DNA from: Marsupella aquatica
Taxonomy: Eukaryota; Marchantiophyta
NCBI GenBank assembly: GCA_973895155.1
Contig: OZ316897.1
Span: 19,220,001 to 19,284,000, forward strand
DNA: 64,000 nucleotides
Direction of reading: 5' to 3'
Part shown: positions 24,051-34,748 of the stretch, one piece after another
Layout of the letters: each line of letters starts with the position of its first letter
Position numbering within the stretch: position 1 is the first letter of the stretch
Notes under the pieces: model-generated
What the model saw: the letters and a program-made list of their open reading frames with translations, nothing else
What the model was told of the DNA's origin: nothing
Database searches by the model: none
Translations under genes and position numbers: made by a program

Positions 24051-26642
24051 TTTTCACAAGAAACCACAACTCCTTGTAAAAGAGGCTCTGCTCAAAGTGG
24101 AGGGCTCATTCTGACAGATTTCTTCCTCAAAACTCTTATTCAAATTTGAATTCCTTCTATTTTGGCTGTGCATTTTTGTTTGCATTCAGCCATCTCATGA
24201 GTCTAGTTTAGAAGGCCATCTAGGGCTCAAAAGAAAGATCCCAACTAGATCTACAGCTGAGTTTTTTCCATTTGGAAAACAAACAAACATTATTCTGGTC
24301 TTGTTGGGTTCTGAGATGCCCCAATGATTCCTCAATTGCCAGATTATTGCAGGTCTATAGTTACTTTAATGTTGCCTGTGTGCTCTATGTTGAAGAAGTC
24401 TACAACAGACAATTGATAAGGACACTGAAATATGTTTTTCACCCTGTCTCAATTATGTGTACTGTGGAGAGAAGAATCCCTATGCACAATCCCAGTACAT
24501 TTGCCATAGCCTGGCAAGCTTGCAAGCTCCACTACTACACATTCTCTTCCTCTGAATCTGCTCTAACTCCTGAAACTGATAGCTAAGTATGATATCTAAG
24601 TATGAAGAGACCGAAGTGCTCCCACAACTGAGGTATGCCCCCTCTCCACTAGTCAAACCTTAGCAGCCCTTGACCATGGTGAAGTTGCAGTGTACCTTAC
24701 CTAACTAGGCACTTGAGTTAAGTACTAACACTCTAATGCTGTAAGTTGTAATCTGGAGTGAGATTGACAGTGACTATTGAGCAAGCAAGGTGGCGGGAAG
24801 AAGCACCCAACCAGCAGGCAGTTTCTGTCCTCAACTGCCTTCTTTAGAAGATGGGTGACTGTTGCAGTACAGAGGGCTCAGGCAAGTATTGCTCGATTTG
24901 TTGTTCTTCATAAAGCAAAGACTATCGGTTTAAAATTAATGACGAAAGCCAATCTTGAGGGTAATCAATGTTAATCTGCATTGATTACCCCATAAGTGTT
25001 GCCTGTTGCCCGCTTGTGCTGGATTTGATTTGAGGTTAAATACCTGGCACAAATGCACATTGACACGAATTGGGGAAAGGCTCAGTGGTAGCCCAGTTTA
25101 GTTGGGGAGTGGGAGGTCTCATTCACCCCACCCATAAAGCAAGGATCATTCATGCTAGTAACATTCCAAAAAATCTCATTCACCCCACCCATAAAGCAAG
25201 GATCATTCATGCTAGTAACATTCCAAAAAAAATTGTGAGAGGACTGGCAATAGGAGCAGGCAGGGTGTACCAGAGGCTCTTAATGAGCCTCCAGATTGCC
25301 CTTTGCAATGAATAGTTTAAAGCTCTCAAGACAAATTCCTCTTGATGGTCCACCTGTGCAGTTTACTTCGAAGCTTTCCCATGAGTATTAGTTTGCTTTT
25401 CAATATTAATCTGAATGGGTTTGTACTTTTGCATTTGTTGAAGACTCTCCGGCTTAGTGGCTCTTTTAATAGATAATAATTTTGTTCAAATTTGATCCGT
25501 GGAACAAAGCATCTTTCTTTCCCACAAAGTACATAAAGAGGCATATATTGATATATTTAAAGGACAGAGTACTCCTACCTGGAACCTAATGTTATGACCG
25601 TCCAGCATCAAGTATAACTATAGATATTTAAGTTTTTCTTTTTCTTTCTTTCTTTAGTTTCGATGAGTGAGATTCTCTAAACCTTGATGATTCTTTAAAA
25701 AAACAATCCGTCCAATGAAGAAATGTAACTGCGATGCATGAAGGGACACCTTTGTATTTTCATCTGAGAGAGATTCCAATGGGTGTGGTAAATGTGTCAT
25801 TTATTTTCACAACTCTCTTGTAGGGACTCAATTTTCTGTGTCTGTGGAGCATTCTCATTTGACATTGGAGTTGTGTCAAACGAGCTACACGGGAATCTAT
25901 CCTATCAAAGGGCACAATTCGGAAACTTGGTGCCATTTAAGTAAAGAAAATGGATAAATTGAACCTAAATCTGTTATCTGCGTTTTCTATTTATAAGCCG
26001 CACTATAGGAACCCAATACACCAGAGATCAATAACCCAGTCATACACCAAGTTGGACTAACCTTTTCATAAAAGGAAGAAAATCCAAGACACTGCAAAAT
26101 CCACCAGACTTCTAGGGACGTAGAAACTGACAAAGGCACAAAATGTCACTGGGAAATTTATGCCAAGGAGAGCCCCAACTTCTAAATTTTGTAAAGGTGT
26201 GCAAAAGTTCCATGTGACCATTACTCTAGGTCTTTAAGCCATCTTCAGTACAAATTCCAAGTTTCAATGATTCCTTTGATTCTCCATGTCACGCTCTCAT
26301 TGGCAGAAGGTCTACATCTTCAGGCTCCCAAGAATTCACATAACCTACACATACTATTATGAAGCGCTTTCATGCCTGAAAATTTGTTCAAATGAGCATC
26401 GCGATTATAAATGTTATTGATCCAACCAGCAAGTCAAGATCACCAAGAATTTATGAATCAGGTGGTTGCCAACAAACGCAATCATGGAATGATAAGTGAG
26501 ATTACGTAAAGGTATGAAAAAACATACATTACTATGGGTTGTATTATAGATTCCAGAGAACAAGGAGATATTACACATTCATCATATTCAATTTGCCAAG
26601 CGTTAATTGTCAGCTTGTTCTACAAAATTATATCCAAAATGA
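24051..26642. other. Intergenic, with a 57-bp exact tandem duplication
   Basis: No gene recognised. At 25117-25230 a 57-bp unit starting TCTCATTCACCCCACCC is present twice in tandem with no difference I can see, pointing to a recent event. A pyrimidine tract (CTTT repeats) lies near 25630. Confidence 0.6.
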
Positions 26643-29450
26643 ATGACGACTCTTGTGGTGATGATTATCATCATGAGTATCACATGTTTTTTAAGTACCC
26701 CAAGTGCCGAAACAAGGAAAGAAGGAACCTCCCTCAGTTTTCCTTCATTTGTGGAGAAGGACATAGATAAAATCAAATTACTTCATAATGCACTTATTGA
26801 CAATCTCCATGGGACATTGAATCTAACAAACCCACATCATCCCTTATGCCAAAGGAGTAGTTGCATAGGGCAGGCCGTCTTCTTACAAGCACTTCCACTT
26901 GGACATAATGGCCTGAGGGAGACCTACTCATTTAGTACCTCCCTGGCCTTCTCTATAGCTTCACAAAACACATCTAAGGCCCTTCAACCTGGACAGGAAT
27001 TTGTGATTTTCCTGACAAACTCAACAAATCGCAAAGGCCTTCGACCAAATTGTGGGAAGGGAAACGGCTTTTGTTCTTTCTCCAAATTACACAAGCTAAT
27101 GGCATACACGTTTGCTATAAAGTTTGGCACCTATCGTGATCCGGAGCCTTCTGGTATTGATTCCAATTACATAGGAATAGACATTCACTATGTTGATTCC
27201 AGCCACCACAAGACTGCCAAATCAATTGACACTGAGCTTGAAGATGGAGTAGTGACATACACTTGGATTGATTATAGTGACCCCCTCAAGTTGCTACAAG
27301 TGAGGTTAAGCAACCAAAATGTCAGACCTTTGAGACCACTCATAAGTTTATCACTTGACTTACCAAACATATTTGATGACTTTGTGTATATAGGGTTCAC
27401 TGGAACCTCTGAGAACTCCAAAGAAGTGGTGGCTTTACATACCTGGTCATTTCATTCCACACTTGAACATGTACCTTCTCCACCAATTCTCAATGATATT
27501 GCCTCTCATATAGTCAAAATCTTTCCAGTTGATTCTAAGCATTTTCCCCACAATCAGAACCAAAATAAGTCTGTTCTTGAACCTTCCAAAACCCAGCTAC
27601 GCAACCCTCTACGTTTGCCTCCTCTTGAAGAACTGGCACTATCATCTACCTTTTCTCTCCTAAAAAATAAATTACATCCCCTACCAAGAGATAATCAAGC
27701 ACTGACACCGCCTGTAGTACAGGATTCAAACAACATCACAGTGTTACAAAATGATTCACCTCTGCTATTGCCCTATGCCATCCAAACAGATCTACAAAAT
27801 GAAAAAATACAAACCCAAAAGGAGCCACCAGCGCATCATAGCTCTGGAGGCAAAGTGGCTGGAATTGTCATAGGAGTTCTGGCATTTTTTGTGTTGTGTT
27901 GCCTTGGGGTGAGGTACACAAAGTTAGGACCCTATTTGTGTGAGAAGAGAGCAAGGGTATTAAGTGGCAAGGAAACCATTTGGAGCTCAATTAGAGATCT
28001 ATTCAGAGGAAGATGTAGGAAAAGGCCAGTATATGTAGTTAATCTAACTAATGAAGAAGCCAGAGAATTGATTCTAATGAATGACATTGAATCCTTGCTC
28101 ACCTCAAAGCAAAGAGCTCCCAAAACTTCTACACTTTTGGGAACTAAAATGTACACTAATACACTGTATGATTATCCTAGTGAGATCCGTCAGACAAATT
28201 TTGAAAGTAGGATGGGTCGTAAGAAAGAGGATCCTGAGGTTGAATACTTGCCCTATGAAGATTTTTCATTTCTTTACCCCAAGAGCTCAGATGTTTCCAA
28301 CATGCAAGGTAGCTCAAATTTATCTTCAAATATTCAGTACCAACTGCCTGCTCGAAGCAATAAAATTGGCTACTACAGAGATAACACTGGGATTTTTGCA
28401 CCTCCACTTACACCTAGAGAAGACCTTGATACCAACAGGAAACGCAAGGGGAAACAGTCACATCGAATGGATAAGATTAGAGAAGAAAAGCATATTCAAA
28501 ATCTGGGTGGTATAGATGAAGACTTTGCCCAAAAGGTTCTGAAAAGATTGAATGATTTGAGTCAAGAGTCAGTCACATCACAAAAGGACCTTAATCAAGA
28601 CATTGATCTGGGTAAAAATTTAGCACACCATGAGACTTCATCTATAATTCAAATTGATGGTAAAAAATATATTGTAAATGAGGATGGAATCTATGAAGAG
28701 ATTATCAAGGAAGCCCCAAAAAATTGTACGGGTTGCATTGGGACTTCAAAAAAATCCAAATATGACTTCAAATTTGATAGAGTTTTAGCAAGGTCAAATA
28801 TTCCTACCATGATTGAGGTTGACGACATTCATGGAAAGCATATTCTTAATTTAGATAATATTCATGATGAAGAAACAACCCAAGATGCTACAGGGAAGAG
28901 GATTAAGTCCTTTGAAAGGTCACTGATGTCAAAAAGACCCTCCAAAAGTGATTGTTGTGGTAAAAAGAGCTTGACAGAGAAGACTCCTTCATATAAAAAA
29001 GGAAAACAAATTGTGGACTTTAATAGTTTGTATGACGAAGCAACACAAGAGGCTACTCAAAAATTGATTGACTCTATCAAGAGTTCAGTGAAAGCTAAAG
29101 AGAAAGTGGATTCTGACAAGGCAAAAGTTTCATCAAGAAAAGACGGCAATGATCAGGAGTACCACTTTAAAAATGATGTAATATTAACAAGGGAAGAAGA
29201 TCAATTGAGAAAAGTGCTCCTTGCCAGAGGTTATTCTGAAGAGTCTGCTGGCTTAATCTCAAAATTGATTGAATCCAATGCCCCCACCACAAAAACCAAC
29301 AAGGGGAGTGAAAGGAGCTCAAAGGGTAGTGAAGGGAGCTCAAAGAGGAGTGAAAGGAGTGATCAAACCCATGATTCATGTCTTGTGAGGAAAAGGAAAA
29401 GGCAGGAAGAAGAAAAAATTGTGAGTAATCCAGATTCATTTGTGCAGTGA
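26643..29450 (+). CDS. L-type lectin ectodomain with transmembrane helix and novel cytoplasmic tail (no kinase)
   Basis: Uninterrupted 935-codon frame from an ATG. Residues 1-23 are a signal peptide (LVVMIIIMSITCFLSTPSA). Residues ~27-272 match the legume-lectin fold: YSFSTSLAFSI, TFAIKFGTYRD...NYIGIDIHYVDS, and VYIGFTGTS...HTWSFHS near the end. The usual metal-binding acidic pair (VEFDT) is replaced by IKFGT, so calcium-dependent sugar binding may be lost. Residues ~405-424 are a transmembrane helix (GIVIGVLAFFVLCCLG), then basic residues. Where lectin receptor kinases have a kinase domain, this protein has ~510 polar, Lys/Glu/Ser-rich residues with three degenerate GK-I-(Y/H)DE units (two with T-(Q/D)AT) and a Ser/Gly-rich RSSKGSEGSS run near the end. 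It could be a receptor that signals through a partner; the broken kinase gene next door is suggestive. Confidence 0.8.
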   Translation: MTTLVVMIIIMSITCFLSTPSAETRKEGTSLSFPSFVEKDIDKIKLLHNALIDNLHGTLNLTNPHHPLCQRSSCIGQAVFLQALPLGHNGLRETYSFSTSLAFSIASQNTSKALQPGQEFVIFLTNSTNRKGLRPNCGKGNGFCSFSKLHKLMAYTFAIKFGTYRDPEPSGIDSNYIGIDIHYVDSSHHKTAKSIDTELEDGVVTYTWIDYSDPLKLLQVRLSNQNVRPLRPLISLSLDLPNIFDDFVYIGFTGTSENSKEVVALHTWSFHSTLEHVPSPPILNDIASHIVKIFPVDSKHFPHNQNQNKSVLEPSKTQLRNPLRLPPLEELALSSTFSLLKNKLHPLPRDNQALTPPVVQDSNNITVLQNDSPLLLPYAIQTDLQNEKIQTQKEPPAHHSSGGKVAGIVIGVLAFFVLCCLGVRYTKLGPYLCEKRARVLSGKETIWSSIRDLFRGRCRKRPVYVVNLTNEEARELILMNDIESLLTSKQRAPKTSTLLGTKMYTNTLYDYPSEIRQTNFESRMGRKKEDPEVEYLPYEDFSFLYPKSSDVSNMQGSSNLSSNIQYQLPARSNKIGYYRDNTGIFAPPLTPREDLDTNRKRKGKQSHRMDKIREEKHIQNLGGIDEDFAQKVLKRLNDLSQESVTSQKDLNQDIDLGKNLAHHETSSIIQIDGKKYIVNEDGIYEEIIKEAPKNCTGCIGTSKKSKYDFKFDRVLARSNIPTMIEVDDIHGKHILNLDNIHDEETTQDATGKRIKSFERSLMSKRPSKSDCCGKKSLTEKTPSYKKGKQIVDFNSLYDEATQEATQKLIDSIKSSVKAKEKVDSDKAKVSSRKDGNDQEYHFKNDVILTREEDQLRKVLLARGYSEESAGLISKLIESNAPTTKTNKGSERSSKGSEGSSKRSERSDQTHDSCLVRKRKRQEEEKIVSNPDSFVQ

Positions 29451-29594
29451 AGTTCTTATTGTTAGTATATACTTGAATAAAATTGTCAGTGATGAAAGCT
29501 TAATACATCTCACCTCAGTCTTAGCCAGTTGATGCTATCAACTAGTACAGTCTAAGTTTGGTGTGAGCTACCCTAGGACTAAGATTGATTTTGG

Positions 29595-31076
29595 ATGGGG
29601 AAGTGGGGGGGTTCCCAAGCAGATGCGTCTTGTCAATCGGATATTGAAAGGGAGATTACTTCGAGCTCAACTCCAAAATCTACAAGAAGTAAGGATGAAG
29701 AATCTGACCCCCTAAGTGAAGAAACAAGTACACATACAACAGAGCAAGATATAGCAAAGCCTGCTTGGCGATATAAGTACGAGGAAATTAAAAAGGCAAC
29801 TGATGATTTTGCAAAGTCTCTTAAAATTGGGAAAGGTCCTATAGGAGCATTTTACAAGGGAATGCTACCCAAATCCAACATCAATATAGCAGTGAAACTA
29901 ATAACTCACAGCACAAGACAAAGACCGTCCCTTACTGAGATTTCTACTTTAAGCCAAATTGAGCATCTAAATCTTGTAAAGTTACTTGGCTATTGCAAGA
30001 ATAGTTTAGGGAAGTATTATGTTATTTATGAGTGGATACCCGGAGGGAGTCTAGACAAGGCTCTATTTGAGAGAAAGCCAGCTCAGACCATTGTACCTTG
30101 GACAAAACGATTTGCCATACTTAGGGGGGTGGCACGAGCTTTGCAGCATCTTCATGAAAATGGAGAGAAGCCAATCATCCATAGAAATGTGAAAGCAAGT
30201 ATTTCAAGCAAGTGGATTTCTAAGAATGACATGGAAAGTTCAACATCAACAGCTAACACAATTGCAAGTTCCAACAACTGCATTGGAATTTCTAAGCGTG
30301 ACATGGAAAGTTCAACATCAACAGCTAACACAGTTGCAAGTTCAAACAACTGTATTGGAATTTTTAAGCGTGACATGGAAACCTCAACATCCATGGATTT
30401 TCATACTACTAGTGGGACCTTTATCGAAACGGACAACAAAATGGATAGTAGTTCTGCTACATTGAAAAACCTGAGTGTAGTATCAAAGTTTTTTCAAGAA
30501 GGCCATTCTAGGCAAGTAATTGAAAATCCCAAGGAGGAGCTCAGAGAACCATCAAGGGGCCAATCCGTGAGGAGCTTGCTACCATTTGAAATACAGCAAA
30601 CTCTTACATTTAACACTCTCTTTAAGACATTTGAAGAAGAAGCACAAGACAAAGAAACATTACTGTCACCAAAAGTTATCCATCCCAGCGTTGATGATAA
30701 TTCGAGTACATCTTCCTCAAGTTGCTCCCTTCAAAGTTGTCCTTTGTTAACACAAATGAATAATTATGACAGTGTTGAGATGGAGACAAGGAATAATATT
30801 CTTATTCCCGATCCTTATTATAGAAAGCTATCAACTAATTCTTCCCCATACAATATTTTGCCTCCTATGCTAATAGAGATTTCAACTACTCTTCCTGCCA
30901 GTCAGTTTGTTCCACCGTTGGAGTGGGAAGATTCAATTTGCACTTGCCCTGAAGAGTCATACCCAAAGGAAAAAGAACAAGAGGAACAATCAATGCTACA
31001 ACATGATTCTGCACCAAAAAAACAATCCAGTTTTCTTTCGTCCCCTCCGCCTCCTTCCTTCGGTGACAATCTATGA
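29595..31076 (+). CDS. Truncated receptor-kinase-like protein (N-lobe only) with repetitive tail
   Basis: 493 residues from an ATG 145 bp after the lectin gene, same strand. Residues ~60-202 resemble the start of an L-type lectin receptor kinase: YEEIKKATDDF, a Gly loop GKGPIGAFYKG, the ATP lysine in AVK (K101), LVKLLGYC, YEWIPGGSLDKALF, and HRNVKAS. The catalytic HRD is HRN, and the homology stops right there: no DFG, no C-lobe. What follows is a Ser/Thr-rich tail with 24-residue repeats (DMESSTSTANTVASSNNCIGI) and then polar sequence. It has no signal peptide. It is either a pseudokinase fragment kept for binding, or a decaying gene with a fortuitously open tail. It may once have belonged with the lectin ORF upstream, but I find no in-frame splice joining them. 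Confidence 0.65.
   Translation: MGKWGGSQADASCQSDIEREITSSSTPKSTRSKDEESDPLSEETSTHTTEQDIAKPAWRYKYEEIKKATDDFAKSLKIGKGPIGAFYKGMLPKSNINIAVKLITHSTRQRPSLTEISTLSQIEHLNLVKLLGYCKNSLGKYYVIYEWIPGGSLDKALFERKPAQTIVPWTKRFAILRGVARALQHLHENGEKPIIHRNVKASISSKWISKNDMESSTSTANTIASSNNCIGISKRDMESSTSTANTVASSNNCIGIFKRDMETSTSMDFHTTSGTFIETDNKMDSSSATLKNLSVVSKFFQEGHSRQVIENPKEELREPSRGQSVRSLLPFEIQQTLTFNTLFKTFEEEAQDKETLLSPKVIHPSVDDNSSTSSSSCSLQSCPLLTQMNNYDSVEMETRNNILIPDPYYRKLSTNSSPYNILPPMLIEISTTLPASQFVPPLEWEDSICTCPEESYPKEKEQEEQSMLQHDSAPKKQSSFLSSPPPPSFGDNL
30219..30390 (+). repeat. 72-bp tandem repeat inside the kinase-like ORF
   Basis: Units begin at 30219, 30291 and 30363 (third partial), each 72 bp = 24 codons, near-identical. 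They start directly after the point where kinase homology ends. Confidence 0.9.
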
Positions 31077-34000
31077 GACACATCAACTATGTTCAAGTTG
31101 GCATAATATGCATGTGCAAGACGGGTGTAACCAGCAATGGTTGCAAAGTTTACTAAGTCCTTTCTTTTGGCTGGAAGGAAATGCAATGGTCCTAGCAATG
31201 GTTCGACATGCTGAATGGCAAAACATCAGACTCCAAATGCAATAACTCAAGCCCCCATGTTTTATTTTCTCTCTTGAGACATGTGTGTGTGTGTGCCTGA
31301 TGGTCTGGGTACTTGAAGTTATATATTTCCACTCATGAAAGGAAGAAATTATGATTGCTTGAATGGTTGTAAAGGAGAGAACATTACAGAATATGCCAAA
31401 CCTGTAGGGCAAGATGGATTTCTCTTTGTACTTAAGTTCAAAGATTTGGCCATATATATGTTCAGCTTTGTGAAAAAGCTTAGACGGATACAAACTTTAC
31501 TTCTACCTGAGATCTGATCACAAGCATCAACAGAAAAGGAAGCAGGGAGAATGTTACGCCAAATGCTGCTTGCAGTCTTTGATAAGTGAGTATTTCGGTA
31601 CGTGGAGAAATGTAGACGTGGAACATATTCATTGTTGATCCATAGAAATGGAGTATTAGTAATCCTTGATCTTAGCCTACCTTTGATTGTGGGTGTTGAG
31701 GTCACCAAAATGAACATCAAACATACGTTACTGTTGTAAAGTTCTTCAAGATAATTGAAGAAATGACAATCTATATATACTTCATGACAAAAGGATCAAT
31801 CAAGAGCCCAAATGGGAAGCTCCCATATGTTTGACTCTGCAATAAGAAGGTGATTTGTCAAAAACTATAATGGAAACAAATGTTTTGACGGCCGTGTTTT
31901 GTCTGCTAAACAAACTAGCTCAAGCTTGTTTAACTCTTGTTTCCTTTTCTAATAGAAGAACGATGTTGATGCAAGCATAATTGAGAGAATAAAATGGGGG
32001 TATTAATTGGAATCTCACAGCATATAAAACAATCCCCAAACAAGTATTTGGTAGTTTCAATTGCATTGGGATAGAAATGTTGCTCATATAGTGATCTAGA
32101 ACTGTATAAGCAACATATAGTTTACATCAAGGTGTCAGCGTAATGGGTGTGATACACTTACAAGTCTTCTCTTACAGTGTTCTTAAATTTGGATGTCTTA
32201 CTAGACAGTCACTCTGGGGTAATTTCCTCAAAACTTGGATCCAAAAGAGTCAATCCAAGCCATCACATTGATCTCCATCCAACCAAATAGCTCATTTTTC
32301 TAATGATAAAGTTGCATTGTTTCCCTGTTTCTTCCATTGCTTTACAGATGATAGCTGCTCCCTAAGTCCCATGGATTCCATTATATTACCAGCTTTAAAG
32401 CTGGCCACCCCCTCGCGTTTTGGCCAAAACTCTGAGGTATGTGTATTGTATGGTCCACTGAAGGTGTGGTCTCTCAATTCAATTGATTTTTACCATTCCA
32501 ATTAGGGAACGTTAAATTGAATTACAGCTTGCCTTCTTGATGACTTTTAATTTTCCTAAATTGCATTGTATCTGGTCTACAAATAATCAAGGTAGTTAAT
32601 ATGCTACTGGGGCTAAATGTTCTTTGATTTAGGCCTCAAATGATTTAGGCCAATATTAAATAGATACACCTATAGCAATACTACCATAGCCCCTTATAGT
32701 TGGATTTACTTGTTTTGTAGTCCATATCTATATGCCCTGTAGGCTTCCCTCCATCTGTGGGGTTCACAGGACAATACTGTTTTTAATTTGAAATCCATGA
32801 TTATGAATGAGGATGAAAGAGAATAAATATTTGACAGGCGCGGGATAGCACTTGAATTGACATTGACAGTTTGAGTTTAATTTGCTTGCCCAATGATGTG
32901 TGTTGCTAAACAGAAGCCAAAGCTGGAGTTTATGCTTCTAGAGTGAAGCCTCAATACCGTGACTCTAGGGCCCCACCAAAGGCCCCACCAAAATCTACGT
33001 GCATGAAAAGAATGATGTGCATGGAAAGGAGAATGACATATTATGTATGTTTATAATGATGACATGTACAATGGTTTTTGTCATCATTTCATTAATATTG
33101 AAAGACCCGGCATTTAGGCTTGTTTGTACAGAAAGAGGTTGATTTTCAGATATACCACAGCATTTGGTCTAAGGACTCCAATGGACCAAACATTTCTGGA
33201 CATTAAAAATGGTGAGCATTCCTGCAAAGGGATATCATTCTGCTGTTTGAATATCAACTATTTTTCAAAGGGTTCATGCAGAATTTGGTATTCAATTCAT
33301 TTGAGCATCTCACCTGTCAAATGGTGCCGTCCTATGCTTTGGTTTCCATTTTGAGACCTACTCTTTCTCATATGAGATTGCGTACGTCCTTCTTTTCAAT
33401 TTTGTTTTAAGGAAGCCCACACAGATCAAATCAATAAAAGGAGGGCACAAGCTCAAGTACAATTGTATCTGATTAAGCAACTGCTTGGAAAGAACTAGAC
33501 ATTCCCCAAGAGAATACATGGCCCACATGCAATAGCCAAGCCAAATGAGAGATTTCCAAAGAGCTAGACATTGCCCACATGTCAATAGCCAAGCCAAATG
33601 AGAGATTTCCACCATGTCGAAGGCAAGTATAGCATAAGTCACGTAACATGAATTTTCTCGTGGCAATCATCTGCTAACATTCCTTAAGGGTTTTGCATTC
33701 AAGAATTGACTTCGGCAAGGGTAGGATTGAGTAAAGTATTGAGTTGCCACGGCACACCTGTCCAGCATCTAACTCTTGACCAGCTGAAGCTAAATGAAGA
33801 GCTTCAATTCTCTTTTGAATTTCTGAGGGAACCAATTGCTTATCTGAATTATGTGCTCAAGCGTATGACCTTGAACAAATTTGTCAGGATGCGGTTGTTG
33901 TCTTGACATGGAAATGGGGCACGAGGTGGAAGAGGAGTTTGATTTCAACTTCACGGTTTATTTCAAGGTCACGGATGAACCTTTTGATCTTGAGTAAAAA

Positions 34001-34237
34001 AATTCAGAATCGATCTAGACGTGGAAGTATGACAAAGTTTACATTTCCAGAAAGAGTTGCGCCAATCAATTTGAAAGTTGTGCATAACGTACAAATATCA
34101 TCATAGATACTTCATCCATCAATCCTACAGCAAACAATTACACAGCTCAAAATGTGACAGAAATCTTGCCTCTTCACTTGATCTGAGGGAGCTTCACAAA
34201 TCCACGGCAGAACTTAAGAACCAAGAACGTATGTGGC
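31077..34237. other. Intergenic, no gene recognised
   Basis: AT-rich with short open frames only. A TG dinucleotide run lies near 31282. I looked on the + strand for the missing kinase C-lobe (DFG and following motifs) and did not see it. Confidence 0.45.
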
Positions 34238-34680
34238 ATTTCAAAAATCACACCTATCTGTAAATGATGCTGTCCAGTTGCCCAAATTGTTGACGAGGTT
34301 CAGGACATATTCGGCCAACATTCTCTCAAAACGGAACATAGCGATCAGCATGGAGCCCAAAATGTCGAGAACAGGCCCGTGTTTTCCCACAATTTCCGAA
34401 AAAAACAATTGGCGTGAAGTCCCTAACTTAAACTCTCTGCAGGAAATGGAGATGGCCCTTGATAATCCTGCTCTTAGATCTGTGAACTCTGTTTTGCAAA
34501 ACCTTTTCGAAGATGCTTCCAAAGTATTTACTTCCCGGCACGCAGACGTCGGCTTGTCCTCTTGACGTCCCAGAAATACTTGTTCAAGATCCTCCAACCT
34601 CCTCTTCAGCTTGGATGGGCGTATGGTAAGCGTTTCTCTATCCGAAGTATGCTTCCAGTAAAGAACTTAGAGAGCGGGAG
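34238..34680 (-). other. Coding-like open segment downstream of CSN5, unrecognised
   Basis: On the CSN5 strand, beyond its stop, one frame without an early ATG stays open for ~145 codons and reads SKLKRRLEDLEQVFLGRQ... and later VLDILGSMLIAMFRFERMLAEYVLNL. It looks more protein-like than chance and could be an exon of another gene, but no start or splice partner is evident and it may simply lie in the CSN5 3' UTR. Confidence 0.25.
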
Positions 34681-34748
34681 TGCGTATTTTGTCTGCACAA
34701 GGGTCGATGGAGCTGCTCACAAATTTAAGAACTGCCGTAAGCTTCGTC

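Noticed and set aside
29400-29600. Lectin and kinase-like ORFs as one spliced gene
   Set aside because: A good donor exists at 29421 (GTGAGT), but no acceptor before 29640 joins it in the kinase frame.
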